A stretch of 64,000 bases of DNA from Limonium bicolor. Taxonomy: Eukaryota; Streptophyta; Magnoliopsida; Caryophyllales; Plumbaginaceae. Made by a program: the position numbers and the translations under genes. Below the pieces are notes generated by a model. The model was not told the DNA's origin and searched no databases. It saw only the letters and a program-made list of their open reading frames with translations. This document shows, piece by piece, positions 47,401 through 58,775 of the stretch (position 1 is its first letter; each line of letters starts with the position of its first letter). Location of the stretch: contig CM041777.1 of assembly GCA_023374045.1 (NCBI GenBank), forward strand, positions 465,835,827 to 465,899,826, written 5' to 3'.

Positions 47401-49401
47401 CCTTCGGGGTTCTACCCGAGTGTTCGCTTTAATGCTTGTGTTCTCAACACGATATCTCGTACAACTTCTGTTGACTCCGGCACCCTTCACGGATTGCTCC
47501 TGGGTGTTACTGAGTTGCGCCATTACACCTGGCTTGAACTCATGGGTATGTTCAATTTCTTACTCCGCATTGCGGTTATATATATATTTGAACTATCCCA
47601 TGTAGGGTTGATCATTGGTACTTTCCTTACCTTCTTGGTTTGGTCGTTATTCTCTTCAGCGAGGTATACTGTGGGAATTCTATCCCATTCATCAAATATT
47701 GAAATGTTCATTTTCGACCTTTGCCGTGTTGTTTACACTGGGTATTCTTTTCAGTTGTCACGTGTTTGCTTTAGGATTTTCCTTGAGACATATCCAATGT
47801 CTATGATCAATCCTCTGTGCCTCCCGCACTTCTTAATGCTATATTCTTAGGTCCATCATCTTACTGGGTTCTTAACTTTTTGATCATTTATGGTAGTCCG
47901 TTGTTCTAATCTGAATTGGCTCTTTCGTCCGTAGTATGGAGTCGACTACTTCTCGTGTTCCGTACTCTACTTGTATACATACATGGAGTATCTTATTGAT
48001 ACGTTACCGCTTACCCAACTAACTCACAACTGGTCTGTCAGGCCCGCAAGCTCCTTCGGAGTGCGGTCGTTCCATGTCTCGTTTGTGTACACTTGTAGTG
48101 TCGGTCACACGCCTAGGTGAAGTATTCAATTGCCAACTCCTCTTATATTGTCCTATGATAACTTACCGTGGTTCTCTGGTTTGGTTTTAAATTTGGGGGG
48201 GGGGGGTTTGGAAAATTTTATGTTTTTGAAAATAAAATCTTCACGGCATTCCTTTGCCGGTTGCTTCTTACCAAGTCTAGCTTCTCGCCGACTGGCATGT
48301 TCTTAATACAGTGGTCAGGCCGTTAGGCCTTTTCAAGGTTTCGTTTCAGAATTCTTAGGGTTTGTGGTGCTATATTGGCTTCATTCACCGTCGTGGTACC
48401 TTGCTAAGTACTTATTGCTTGTTAAAGTTCCTTTTAACAGTTCCGTTATTACTGCACTTGCCGTGGCAAGTGCGCGGTACAGGTGGTATTTAGATTAACT
48501 TATACCGGTCAAGGTATTGTTCACATAGTATTTTGTAGCCTGGTCGGCTCTTCCTTTGATCCCTTTTGTTGGATCACTACTCTTCAAGCTGCTTCTTGTT
48601 CATCTTGACATGTTTGTCATCGATCTGGGTGCTTCTCCACTCTCGGAGACCCTTATTTACTCATTACTGTGTTGTTTCTTTGGTGCTCATTCCCACACAT
48701 TTACCGTGGTTACCGAAGCTTATTTTATTTAGGCACTACTTTTGTAGTCCTATTTGAGTAGGTCCTGTATATGTGCTAGTAGTTGTCTAAGCTATGTCCG
48801 TTAGGTATTGCAACCTCTTCGGGTGTGGCAGGGTGGGTGTACCTACTCTTGACTAGATTCTTAGTCGGTTAATATACCGTTGGTGGTATTATTTAGCTAT
48901 GGTGGTCCGTGGACTTGTGTCCCGGTTTTCGTTACTTCATCTATTCCGCCTCGTTGCAAGGTTGGTGCTTTCCTTCTTGCTGCTGCTCGGCCAGCCGGGT
49001 TCTCGCGACTGCTAAGCATGTCGGCCCAAGCTGCCGCAGATTCCGGTCTCTTTAGATTAGGATTTCTCGATCTCCCGCCATTATGTGCGGTTATTGTCGT
49101 TCTAGCGGGATCCGTTTCTAGGATTTCCGGTTCTCGGGATTTACCGTATGACAGGTTCCGGTTAATGTAGAAATATTTAACAACTGCCAGATCGGGTTTT
49201 CCCGTCTCTCTGGCGTTCTTTCCCAAGCTTTTAATACGGGGGTTGTGGAGGGAGGGTTTGGTATCGTAGGTATCCAGATCATACTGGAAGTTCCTATCTA
49301 GCGCATCTCTCACGCTTCCACTCAACCCTTAGCCCTAAGTCTCTATTTCCTAACTCGGTATCTCCTAAGCTAGGTATTTCCAGTCATCAGAGCGATACTT
49401 C
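44436..49401 (-). other. Non-coding interior of LARD-like element
   Basis: About 5.0 kb without any retrotransposon domain on either strand. Frames of up to 163 codons on the plus strand (for example 47359-47850) are antisense to the element and show no motif. A G-run of 13 lies at about 48196-48208. The interior is cytosine/thymine-rich on the plus strand, and its base composition differs from the A+T-rich flanks. Confidence 0.5.
48897..49325 (-). CDS. 142-codon open frame downstream of LARD primer site, unknown
   Basis: The only sense-strand open frame of note in the LARD-like element. It starts about 77 bases after the primer site, where gag would begin. It is basic and Arg/Ala-rich in its second half (AGRAAARRKAPT) with no CCHC knuckle or capsid motif. 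It could be a relic of a gag N-terminus, a small element-specific protein, or chance in a less A+T-rich segment. I do not recognise it. Confidence 0.2.
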   Translation of the reverse strand: MSGSVRDALDRNFQYDLDTYDTKPSLHNPRIKSLGKNARETGKPDLAVVKYFYINRNLSYGKSREPEILETDPARTTITAHNGGRSRNPNLKRPESAAAWADMLSSRENPAGRAAARRKAPTLQRGGIDEVTKTGTQVHGPP

Positions 49402-49413
49402 GCTCTGATACCA
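49402..49413 (-). promoter_or_regulatory. Primer-binding site of LARD-like element (initiator-Met tRNA)
   Basis: The plus strand reads GCTCTGATACCA, four T bases before the LTR end at 49418. On the element strand this is TGGTATCAGAGC. Confidence 0.9.
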
Positions 49414-49417
49414 TTTT

Positions 49418-52400
49418 TGTAACACCCCAACCGCTAAACTCGTCATTACCTCTTAAACTGTCACAATTTACCATTAAACTTGCAGCGGAACTCTAAATAC
49501 AACGGAGGGTGATACAACGCCGTTAGCCACCCTTGTGGCTAAGCAGGCCTAACTCAACTACTACATCGGTCTGATGGACCGGAATAACCGAGTACTCAAT
49601 ACAAATACAATTCTCCATTCAGTTCCATACTATACCGAGTCTACAACATAGGGATGCTGATAACACTTTCGGTCTTACACCTCATTCAGATACATAAGTA
49701 ATTACAATCTAACTACCCATACTAACCACCGCCCCGTCCTACTCTCGAACGGAATCATCTTCGGTGTACCTGAAAATAAAAACGATGCCCCTAGGGGCTC
49801 AGCAAAATTGCTGCATATGAAATCCGCATACCCCGCGTACTAGCGAGGGTACGCCAACTATTTGGTCGAGAGCATGCGATTCGTTTTATATCAGTCAACA
49901 TGCATACAACATACATTATATATGTACACTCACACAACACTCAATATTCAACCAAGGAATACAAATACACTAACACAATAAGTGTTGTTTAATCTTAGGC
50001 CTTGAGGGTTTCTGCCTCACTATGTCATACTCAATTACTCATTGCTTTACCCACTCTCTTGGGTACTCTTACTCAAAATCTCTTACATACAACGGCACAC
50101 TCATACACAAAGTGCAATTCATACAATGAGGGGTAATTCACAAGTCAACCGAGGTCTTGAGATACACTCCTCAAGTTCTCACCTCAACCACTTGGTTAGT
50201 TACTCATCTGGGTTAATTCTCTTTTAACCCAACAATTCCCAGCTTATCACTTTAGATGGATAAGCTTTGCCGGTCTCACTCCAGTCGGGCACCACTATGT
50301 GGCACACGGCCCGGTAACAAGGGAGTTCGACCATGGACTTGGAAACAAATGCTCTATCGTTTCCTTATCCTTGCACACGTGACTCACAATCCCCCTAACC
50401 CAACTCTCGGGTTAGTAATAATTTCTAGCCAATGAGTTAGTCAACATTCAACTACCTCACCAATCACACATGAGACAGGGTGCTCTCATGTTCGGGACAT
50501 TGCTCATCTTAGTCGGTTCCTCTCATTGGGGTTCGACTATCTTTCTAAGGGGTTTGGTGATCCCTTATATTACTTTGTTTCTCTCAAGGTTCAAGTTTGA
50601 ACACTTATCAATCCTCTAATAGAGGTTACTTAGTGCTTCCACCATTATTTGTTTTTTGGTTTAAGTCAATTCGGTTCTCTCACCGTTATCGGGAGTTTAC
50701 TAATCTCGTACCATTCTCTCACGTTCTAGTGAGTTCATAGGTTTGTGTTATCGTATATTGGTTCGATAGTTTTGGTGTGTTCCACATTTTATCATTTCGC
50801 ACTTGACTCTTCCTACGAGTCACTACTCAAACAAGACTCATCTATGAGTTGCACTACTGTGCTCATTCACACTCAAGCAATTCATCCACAAGTACATATT
50901 TCATGATACAAACTTCAAGTTTAATCAACCATCCAACAACAAGCATTACCATACAATCACAAGAGAGCACAAATAATCCGATTCATGCATTTATCTTGTT
51001 AGGTGATCACACAATCAAACAAGCACACAAATCGGGGTAACCAAGTTAGGATATAGGACACGAGGAAATCATACCTTTCACCGGGGTTTTACTTTTACCG
51101 TGTCATTTCACCATGCTTGGTTCACACACGATCCTCTGATAATGTTCCAAACATTATTATTAATACTAAGCTCATACGGTACATTAACAAATGCTACCCC
51201 CATACTTACCCTGTTGTCCCGTTAACTCGGTTTTACTCTTATTGATTTGAGTCCTTACTTCACATTGACTCCTAGCACTTGTTTACACTTCTTATGACCT
51301 TTACATGTCCCCAAACAAGGCCTAAACATCATCTAAAACCTTTACCATTCACTTCCCCATCATTAGGACACTTAAAAACACATTCTGACAACTTTTTACA
51401 CTGGTCTGGGTTTATGTCCGGGGTTACAAACCCAGACCAGACACGGTTTTCAGTTACTGCCTACATTTTCATGTGGTCCGGGTTTGTGTACTGGTTTACA
51501 AACCCGGACCACCCCCTGGGATGGCTTTCTAGTGCGTTTTTGATGTGGTCCGGGTTTGTGTACTTGTTTACAAACCCGGACCATGTCTGTAGGTGTTTAA
51601 ATTGACAGTTTTTGACCTCTTTTCAACCCCTAATTCACCTCTAATCATTCCCTAATCATTCCACAAGTTTTCCACATGTTTAATCATCCTCAAACATGCT
51701 CTAAACCTCTTCAAAACATAGGTTTATTCCTTACAAATTCTTGCTCACATTCTCATTTTCCATTCTCTGTTACACTTATGCACAACAAGCATTTCTAGCT
51801 TCTCCTATGTGACAGATTTGAGCTCCCTTCCTTGCCATTCAAATAATGTCATTTCCAGCACTTCAAGCTTGCATTATTTCCATTTCTAGCTCTACCCCAA
51901 AACCACTCTCTTCCTCATCAAATCTCCAAGTGTTTAACACCTCAATTTCACCTCAAATGTACCAAGTTACTCCTAGGTGTCTCTCTCACAATTACCATTT
52001 GTTTCTAGCCAAATTTTGACAGAACTTCCCCACATTTCTAAGCATTCTCCACACACTAAGCAGCTCACAAAAATCAGTTTTCACATCCCTGTTTATAAGC
52101 ATTAGCATCACTACAACAACTCATTAATTCCCACCTTGTTATCACATATGTAACAGTTTAATCACAAGGCTTATTATCCACACTTAAACCACTTTAAAAC
52201 AATCTCATTGCTTGTTCAACCTTGTAGTTTCATGACTACACTAACACATTGACATTCAATCCACATTAAAAATCTATTCCCCAAGACAACAATTCAACTC
52301 AAGGTAAGCTCAATTACCTTGCCAGTTTCGGTTTCTCTTCTTTCCTTCCTTCTCCTCTTGTTCTTTCTTTTTCTTGTTGGTCTACCAAATGAGGCAAGCT

Positions 52401-53607
52401 ACAGCCATGCCCAAACGTCACACAACCACCACCAAGTCAATTACCACTCTTGATATCAAAACCCTAGAATTTTAAGGAGGGCTCTTAAGGTTTTTAAGAA
52501 GGCATTACCTTGCACTTCTTAATGGAGTTCTTGGGCAACAAAGCTAGAAATTCCAGCCCTTAATGAAGATCAATAACCGGACATGGAAGAAAGGGGAGCT
52601 CACGTTGGAAATTTTCAAAGAAATGTAACAGAGGCTAAAATGATGAGCTCTTGAGCTTATTTTTACCTTGGAGTGATAAAAAGATGGAGGTCCAAATACT
52701 CTTCTTCAAGCTTCAAAACGGCATATAGCCAAGGTGATGAAGGTGGAGTTTTCAGCTTTTGAAGGGTGGAACTTGTTCCTTGTGAAGAGGGGAATCCAAC
52801 GGTAGTAATTTTGTGGAGTTTGGAGTTGATTTGAGTGTTCAACTAGAAGAAAGAAGAGAGGTGATGTGTGGTGTTTTTGGAATCGCCATTTCCAACCAGA
52901 AGGAAGAAGAAGAGAGCTCAGGTGGGAGGAGGGAAAAACGTGAGTAAAGAGTAGACTAGAGGAGCGAGAGAGAGAGCAAAAGTGCTTTTATTACTTTTTG
53001 CTTTTTACTTTTTCACTTTCTTTTCTTTCTTTCTTACTAGTTATTTAGCAAGAGGGGGGGGGGCTGTTTTGACCAGTAAAAACCGGCCCCACTAAGTACA
53101 TACGAGCTGGAGCGTTTTTCGTCTTTTACAGAAAACGCTTGCTATTTTACCCGGTTTGGCACTATTCACTAACCGGGCCCGTTTTTCGGATTTTTCTCGT
53201 TTCTTTATTTTTAATGGTTCTTAAGCTTCCATTAATACTTAATTATAGTTATATAGTCAACTATAATTTTTATGGGTCCGTTTGACCATTTAAAGTCACG
53301 TTTTCGGGTTTTCTCGAAAAACATGCTTTAAAATTCCGTTAGCGGTTTAATCCATTATTTGGATCCGTTTTCCTCGGGAATCATTCCCGTATACTAATTA
53401 GGCCTAACTAAGCCTTAGGGAATCCATCTCGGACCCTAACTGAGGTCTTATACCTCCTATACTCATTTAATGCGCGTTTTAGCGTTTTACGCGTTTTCTC
53501 CTTTCTTTTGGTTTTATTCTCTTTACCAATACTCTCTAGGCACCATTAGGCCTTTAGTAATCATATTAGAATAATTTAATCACCATTTTTAAGTCTGGGG
53601 TATTAAA
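49418..53607 (-). repeat. 5' LTR of LARD-like element
   Basis: A 4190-bp LTR, nearly identical to 40205-44420 by eye with scattered transitions and small gaps (for example near 49990 and in the G-run at 53055). It carries the same twin-hairpin block (49783-49854) and hairpin array (51402-51583). Confidence 0.9.
51402..51583. repeat. Three tandem hairpins, 72-bp period (5' LTR of LARD-like element)
   Basis: Same array as at 42203-42385. In the first hairpin the stem reads GGTCTGGG...CCCAGACC, where the other LTR has GGTCCGGG...CCCGGACC: both partners of one base pair changed. Confidence 0.9.
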
Positions 53608-53612
53608 ATTAC

Positions 53613-54300
53613 TATGATCTGGTTCACTTTGGACAGACACGCACTTAACAACATCAGATTCAGAAGTTTTGTGCAGAACAGAAACATTGTTAGTTTCTAA
53701 CACAGGAGCATCTTGAACAGAAGCACATTTATCAACACCAGATTTAGAAACACAATGCAGAATAGAAGTTTTGTCAATTTCTAACATAGGACCATCATGC
53801 ACAGAAGGAGCATTACCACCATGTGATTTGGAGTTCAATGTATTTAACACTACACCAGGTTGGTCAACACTGCAATTGGAATTATTCCTTACAACAGTTA
53901 CATCACTATTCAAGCATGATATTTCCTTCCCTTCTTATCAAAGTTTTTGTCTAGGACATATAGACCTTTATGCACATGTCCAATCTTCATGTCTTCATTA
54001 TGGTTATAAGCCTGGTAAGAACATTAGGTGGGATTGAAGCTTAAATTAACACTCATTTGGCCAGACAATTTGCTAACAGAAATCAATCCAAACTTAAACT
54101 AGGGACGTAAAGTACATCTTTAAGAGTCAAAAGTTATTAATTTAACATTGTCAATCAGATTAACAGGTTGTGGGTGCCCATCTGGCATCCCACCAGTGTG
54201 AGGCACATCAAGAAAAGACACATTATCAAAAACTGAAAGATTTCCTCACATGTGATCCGAAGCTCCACTATCAATAATCCATTCAGTTTGATTTATTGTT
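53613..54300 (-). pseudogene. Copia protease and repeat-containing spacer
   Basis: Around 54245-54285 the minus strand encodes WIIDSGASDHM, the Asp-Ser-Gly active site of Copia protease. Between it and the pre-integrase module is a polar spacer, readable at 53913-53613, made of imperfect repeats of about 27 residues (APSVHDGPMLE, ASVQDAPVLE, VSVQSEP and intervening LHCVSKSGVDKC-like units). The repeats are visible in the DNA as well. The LARD-like element inserted at the end of this spacer. Such an expansion is not usual between these domains. Confidence 0.7.
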
Positions 54301-54373
54301 CAATTTTCAGACATGTTAAGTATTATATGTATGCTGCTAGATAAATCAATAAAGCAATGAGAAGAGGTAGTAC

Positions 54374-55330
54374 CTATAAATCCATAGTTGGATTCAGCAG
54401 ACTATGGATCCTTACGACCTTGGATTTACTTATATAGCTCAGGAGACTGTTGACCTGGTCAGTGGTAAGAACTCCATTGAATGGGTCTCTGTTTCCTTCA
54501 TGTCTCTGGATAGTTACCCCATTAGCTTGGAACTTTTTCTCCCTTCCAGCACGCCAACCCGGAGGGAAACCATGTTTTTTATAACATCGGTCCTCTGTGT
54601 GGCTAAGTTTTTGGCAATGGTTGCATTGAAGACTGCTACGCCTCCCTCCATTATTCTGGCCACGCCCAAATGGTTTTCTTGTCTGATTAACAGAGAATGC
54701 AGATGGGGTTTCCCCTTCAACCACCAGGCTGCTGGTCAAGCCCTTTTGTCTCTCTTGATGTATAAGTATCGTAAATGCTTGTTCTATCGAGGGTAAGGGA
54801 GAGATCATCAGAATGTTTTCTCTGGCTGCCCCGAACTTCTCGTGTAATCCCATTAAAAATTTTATGAGCCTTTGTGTCTCAATGTAATCTTTGAAAGCCT
54901 TGTCGGTAGCGCATTCACAACTGGGCAATGAAGTTGTTGCGTCCATTTCATCCCACACAGTTCTGAGCTTGGGGAAGTATTCGCCAACGGAGTCGCTTCC
55001 TTGGTTAGTCCCAACCAGCCTCCGTTCTAACTCATACATACGCATGACGTCGACTTGGTCATACCTCTTGCACAGGTCCTCCCAAATCTTTACCGCAGTC
55101 GACCGGAAGAGAACAAAATCAGCAATTCGCTTCTTCAGGCTCATGAATATCCACGCATGCACCATGTTGTCGTACCTTTCCCTTACCTACGCCCGTGTGT
55201 CAAAGTCTATTGGTTTCTTTATGGTTCCTCGGATGAACCCCTAACTTGTTCTTGAAGGCAAGTGCAATCTGCACTTGGTGTTTCCATCTGGGAAAACCTA
55301 GTCCGCCATCGAACTTCGCTATGAGGGAAA
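54374..55330 (-). pseudogene. gag: Copia gag, minus strand
   Basis: The main frame (55165-54374, 263 codons) is a Copia-type gag capsid: DLCKRYDQVDVMRMYELERRL, YFPKLRTVWDEMD, RLIKFLMGLHEKFGAARENILM and the CCHC knuckle CNHCQKLSHTEDRC at about residue 181, then HGFPPGW. The gag N-terminus (GFPRWK-type segment) is readable upstream to about 55330 in other frames, with stops in between. Gag forms the virus-like particle and binds RNA. The knuckle has Leu-Ser where Gly is common, and the upstream frame breaks make it non-functional. Confidence 0.85.
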
Positions 55331-55616
55331 GACCGCGATTGTCCTAACTGGAGAGGTGGAGTGGATCTTCAACTTGAATAGTGACGCCGTCGCTGGTAAA
55401 CGCCTCAGCTTCGTCTTATTCTATCTTCAGAGGGTCGTTTCCAATTTCAGTGCTCATCGTTGCATTCTAAGGGATTTAAGCGAAAGGTTTGGGGTGAGTT
55501 TTGTGCGTGAGATAAAAACAAGATCTGAAGAGAACGAGAAATGGGCAGAAATTGCAAGGAGATAGCATTTGGAATTCAGAAAGAAAGGAATTCTGAAGCA
55601 AGATCCCATGATCTCT
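55331..55616 (-). other. 5' untranslated and extreme gag N-terminal region of minus-strand Copia
   Basis: Sequence between the gag remnant and the primer-binding site. I see no separate gene; short open frames on the plus strand are incidental. Confidence 0.5.
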
Positions 55617-55628
55617 GCTCTGATACCA
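55617..55628 (-). promoter_or_regulatory. Primer-binding site of minus-strand Copia (initiator-Met tRNA)
   Basis: The plus strand reads GCTCTGATACCA, i.e. TGGTATCAGAGC on the element strand, immediately next to the 5' LTR end. Confidence 0.92.
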
Positions 55629-55925
55629 TGAAAGAAATCAAAGGAATGTATTTCTCGATTGAAAGAAGACTTAACTCCAAAATGGAGGAGATACAACAGC
55701 TCAAAGTTTTCATTCAGGAAAGGCAAGTTTACAGAGAGAAAACCAAAGACTACTAATACAACCCTAGTCTTCTACACTCTCCAACGGAAAGAAAAGAAAA
55801 GCATCTCACTTAACCAAAACGACTCCAAACCTGGCGTTTAACCATATGCCAACCAAATAAAGAGACTAAAACAGTCAACTATAAATAAGACTGCTGACTA
55901 TACAGAACCATATGATATTCTAATA
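55629..55925 (-). repeat. 5' LTR of minus-strand Copia
   Basis: A 297-bp LTR, the longer copy. Its outer end reads CTAATA on the plus strand against CTAACA in the other copy, so the terminal TG has decayed to TA. The target duplication GAAGA follows at 55926-55930. Confidence 0.9.
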
Positions 55926-55930
55926 GAAGA

Positions 55931-56171
55931 TAGTTCAAGTACATTACTGGTATTGCAATGAACCATTCCCCGCCTGCTTATCAATCTGGTGTTTGATTTT
56001 CTTCCCAATGTGTAACAGTAGGAGTGCCTCACACAAAGAGAATGAAACTGGTGCAGAACATGAATGTTCCTTATTTGCTGTTAAGGGTTGTGAAATCACT
56101 GTGAAGAGAATGGAACAAGAACATGCAGCCAGAGAGAATGAAAAATGTGCAGTATTTGTTGCTATAGAATT
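55931..56171. other. Old sequence between Copia and solo LTR
   Basis: A 241-base continuation of 18578-19284 after removal of the Copia. It contains the second member of the imperfect repeat described at 19145-19230. No gene seen. Confidence 0.4.
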
Positions 56172-58372
56172 GTACCTGAAATACCCCGAACTTAAATATA
56201 GTGATTAAGATTAATCTAATACGTATTTAAGGGCCTAATAACGCCTAAGTAATATTGGTAAGGAAAAATAAATCCAAAAGAAATGAAGAAACGCTTAAAA
56301 AGCGAAAAACGCTAAATAAGCGTCAAATAACCATAGGAGGTATGAGACCTCGGTTAGAGTATTATGTGGATTCCTAAGGCTTAATAAGGCCTAAATAATA
56401 TATGGGAATAACTCCCGAAGAAAACGGATCCAAATAATGTATTAAAACGCTAATAGAGCTTTAGCGCATGTTTTTCGAGAAAACCCGGAAACGTGACTTT
56501 AAGTGGTCAAACGATCCCATAAAAATTATAGTTCATTAAATAACTATAATTAAGCATTAATGGAAGCTTAATAACCAATAAAATTAAAGAAACGAGAAAA
56601 TTCCGGAAAACGGGCCCGGTTGGTAAATAGTACCAAAACCGGGTAAATTAACGAGCGTTTTCTGTAAAAGACGAAAAACGCTCCAAACAGTAGTAATGTG
56701 AGGGGCCGGTTTTATTAAGTCAATAAGCCCTCACACACACTCATATACTAGCTAATTAAATAAGAGGCAAAAAGCAAAAAGTGAATAAAAGCAAAAAGCA
56801 CTCACCTTTTTCTCTCACCTCTCATTTCTCTCTTCTCTCTCCCATCCTCTTCTTCCAGCCGATTCTCTCTCCTTCTCCCCTTGTGGCTGGCGATTTTTTT
56901 GAAGCTCCCAACAACAATAATGGCAGCCTCTCTTCTTCTCCATGCTCTACCTCCATGTGAGCTTCAAATGCAAAAATAAATATATATTCTTGCTCCCCTC
57001 ATCATCCTCTACACTTCCATCTTTTTAGAATTTCAAAATGAGGAAGTTCATCTCCATGGGTTTTCCCCATTCAAAGAGAAAATAGCATCAATGGGTAGCT
57101 TGGAGTCTCCCTTCTCCATTAAGGTAAAAATATACATGAAAAACTCATGTTTTCTCCATTTTTCTTTGTAACCGATTTTGCCCCTTTGTAATACTCTATT
57201 TTCTCTCTCTCTTTTGAGCATCAATTCAACCTTGCAATGATGGTGGAATCACCTTCTCGAACCAAGGGCTAAAACCCCTCCTAAAACACTCCAAAGATAA
57301 ACCCTAGAATTTGTGTTTTAAACACTTCCACGAACTAGTATAAATCTAAGGGTAAGTATTTTAATTACACTTGTTTTGTGGGCTTTGGGTGATGGGAATG
57401 GAGTTTGGCAACTCCATTCCCCATATGGCCGATTTGTGCAAGAAAGAGAGAAGAAAAGGAATTGGAAAAAAATGAAGGAATTATGGGCTAAGGTAAGAGC
57501 TCCTTCTTTATGCTAAATTTTAATGCATTAGAGTAATGGGAATGGGTAAACTACTTAAAGAACCCAAAATATTGTATTAGTATTGTAGTTATGGAAGTTT
57601 GAGTATTTGTGAACTAGTATTTGAATTGTAGGCCTTGGAGCCAAATAAATTGTGTATGTGTATTGGAATTGTGGATTGAGGAAGTATTGATGAATTGAGA
57701 ATTTCTTTGATTGCTGGTAGGACCCTTGTATGGGTATGGCTAGTTTAGGAATGAATTTGGTGAGAAAGGATGGATGTGGAGAAGTTAGAATTGTAGGTAA
57801 ACTATGACAAAATTTTAGCAGGAATTATGCATTATTGGGTGACTTGGTGAATGGAAAAAAAACCAAGGTGTGTATTGGATTGAGTAAGGATGTTTAGTAA
57901 CCATGGATTGGTAGATGTGGTATGAGAATATAAGAGGGTAAAATCTGTAGCAAGAAGTGTTAAAACACATCGGAGAAAATAGGAGGAATTAAGTGTATTT
58001 GGAGAACTTAAGGTGAGTAGTTTGATACCTTGAAACAGATTTGGAGAAGAGCTAGGTAATGGGATGGAACTAGGACAGAAGTAATGCATTGAGGATGCCA
58101 GGAGTAGCATTGGTGGAGGGAGTATTGAATGGTATAAGATGAAGTAAAAATCTGTAGCATTGGAGAAAAGAAATTAGTGGGAGTGCTGGAATGAAGTGAG
58201 AAAAATTCTGTAAGTTGATTTAGGAATGAGTAATGAAGTTGGTGGATGAACTAAGGCGATTTTGAGGGCCTAAGTAATGTTAAAACATGTGGGACTACAT
58301 GTAGGAATGTTGGGGAAACAATGGGCAAAGAAAGGATTGGAAACAGAATTTTAAACAAGTGTACTGGGCCGG

Positions 58373-58775
58373 ACCGACCTTGGGGACCGAACTTGCAAGG
58401 TCGGTCGAGCCTTAAAATACAAAGACGGGAAGTCTACAAGAATGGACCGACCTTGGGACCGGACTTGCAAGGTCGGTCGGTCTTGCAATTTTCCCGTAAT
58501 GTAACCCACTAGAATGGACCAACCGTGGGACTGGCCATGTCCAGGGTCGGTCGAGTCCAGAATCTCGAACCCACAACACACTGGAATGGACCGACCTTGG
58601 GACCGGACTTGCAAGGTCGGTCGGTCCTGAAAATTTCACGTAATGTAACTCACTGGAATGGACCGACCTTGGGACCGGACTTGCAAGGTCGGTCGGGCCT
58701 GAATTTTTCCAGCGTATTATCTTACTGACTTCGACCGACCTTGGGTCCGACCCTGGGTAAGGTCGGTCAAGCCAA
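58373..58775 (+). repeat. Six tandem hairpins, 72-bp period, in solo LTR
   Basis: Units start at 58373, 58446, 58518, 58590, 58662 and 58734 (steps 73, 72, 72, 72, 72). Each is an inverted repeat ACCGACCTTG...CAAGGTCGGT with a loop of about 12 bases. Unit 3 has several changes in both arms and unit 6 a longer loop. The stem sequence is unrelated to that of the LARD-like hairpins, although period and place in the LTR agree. Confidence 0.92.

Larger units (their letters stand above)
40205..53607 (-). mobile_element. LARD-like LTR retrotransposon, non-coding, minus strand
   Basis: Two direct repeats of about 4.2 kb (40205-44420, 49418-53607). On the element strand they start TTTAATACCCC and end GGGGTGTTACA. 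The Met-tRNA primer site (49402-49413) borders the right copy and the purine tract (44421-44435) borders the left copy, which fixes the minus orientation. The flanks AGTAC (40200-40204) and ATTAC (53608-53612) are a target duplication with one mismatch. The 5.0-kb interior has no gag-pol. This is the plan of a large retrotransposon derivative. LTR termini and the Met primer suggest a Tekay-like chromovirus parent, which is inference. It inserted between the protease spacer and the pre-integrase module of the Copia. Confidence 0.9.
19290..55925 (-). mobile_element. Ty1/Copia retrotransposon, minus strand, split by two insertions
   Basis: Read on the minus strand the order is 5' LTR (55629-55925), Met-tRNA primer site, gag, protease, spacer, [LARD-like insertion], pre-integrase, [Ogre-like insertion], integrase, RT, RNase H, polypurine tract, 3' LTR (19290-19548). 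The target duplication GAAGA is seen at 19285-19289 and 55926-55930. Without the insertions the element is close to 5.8 kb, a usual Copia size. Its LTRs differ at roughly a dozen sites plus a 33-bp gap, more than the LTR pairs of the elements inside it, which agrees with its being older. Many stops make it dead. Confidence 0.92.

Noticed and set aside
46295..47850. Run of plus-strand open frames with hydrophobic segments in the LARD-like interior, possible membrane protein
   Set aside because: They are antisense to the element, overlap in different frames and show no family motif. The hydrophobicity follows from T-rich codons.
58373..58775. Palindromic repeats at regular spacing resembling CRISPR
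   Set aside because: There are no cas genes, the genome is that of a plant, the spacers are similar to each other, and the array lies inside an LTR.
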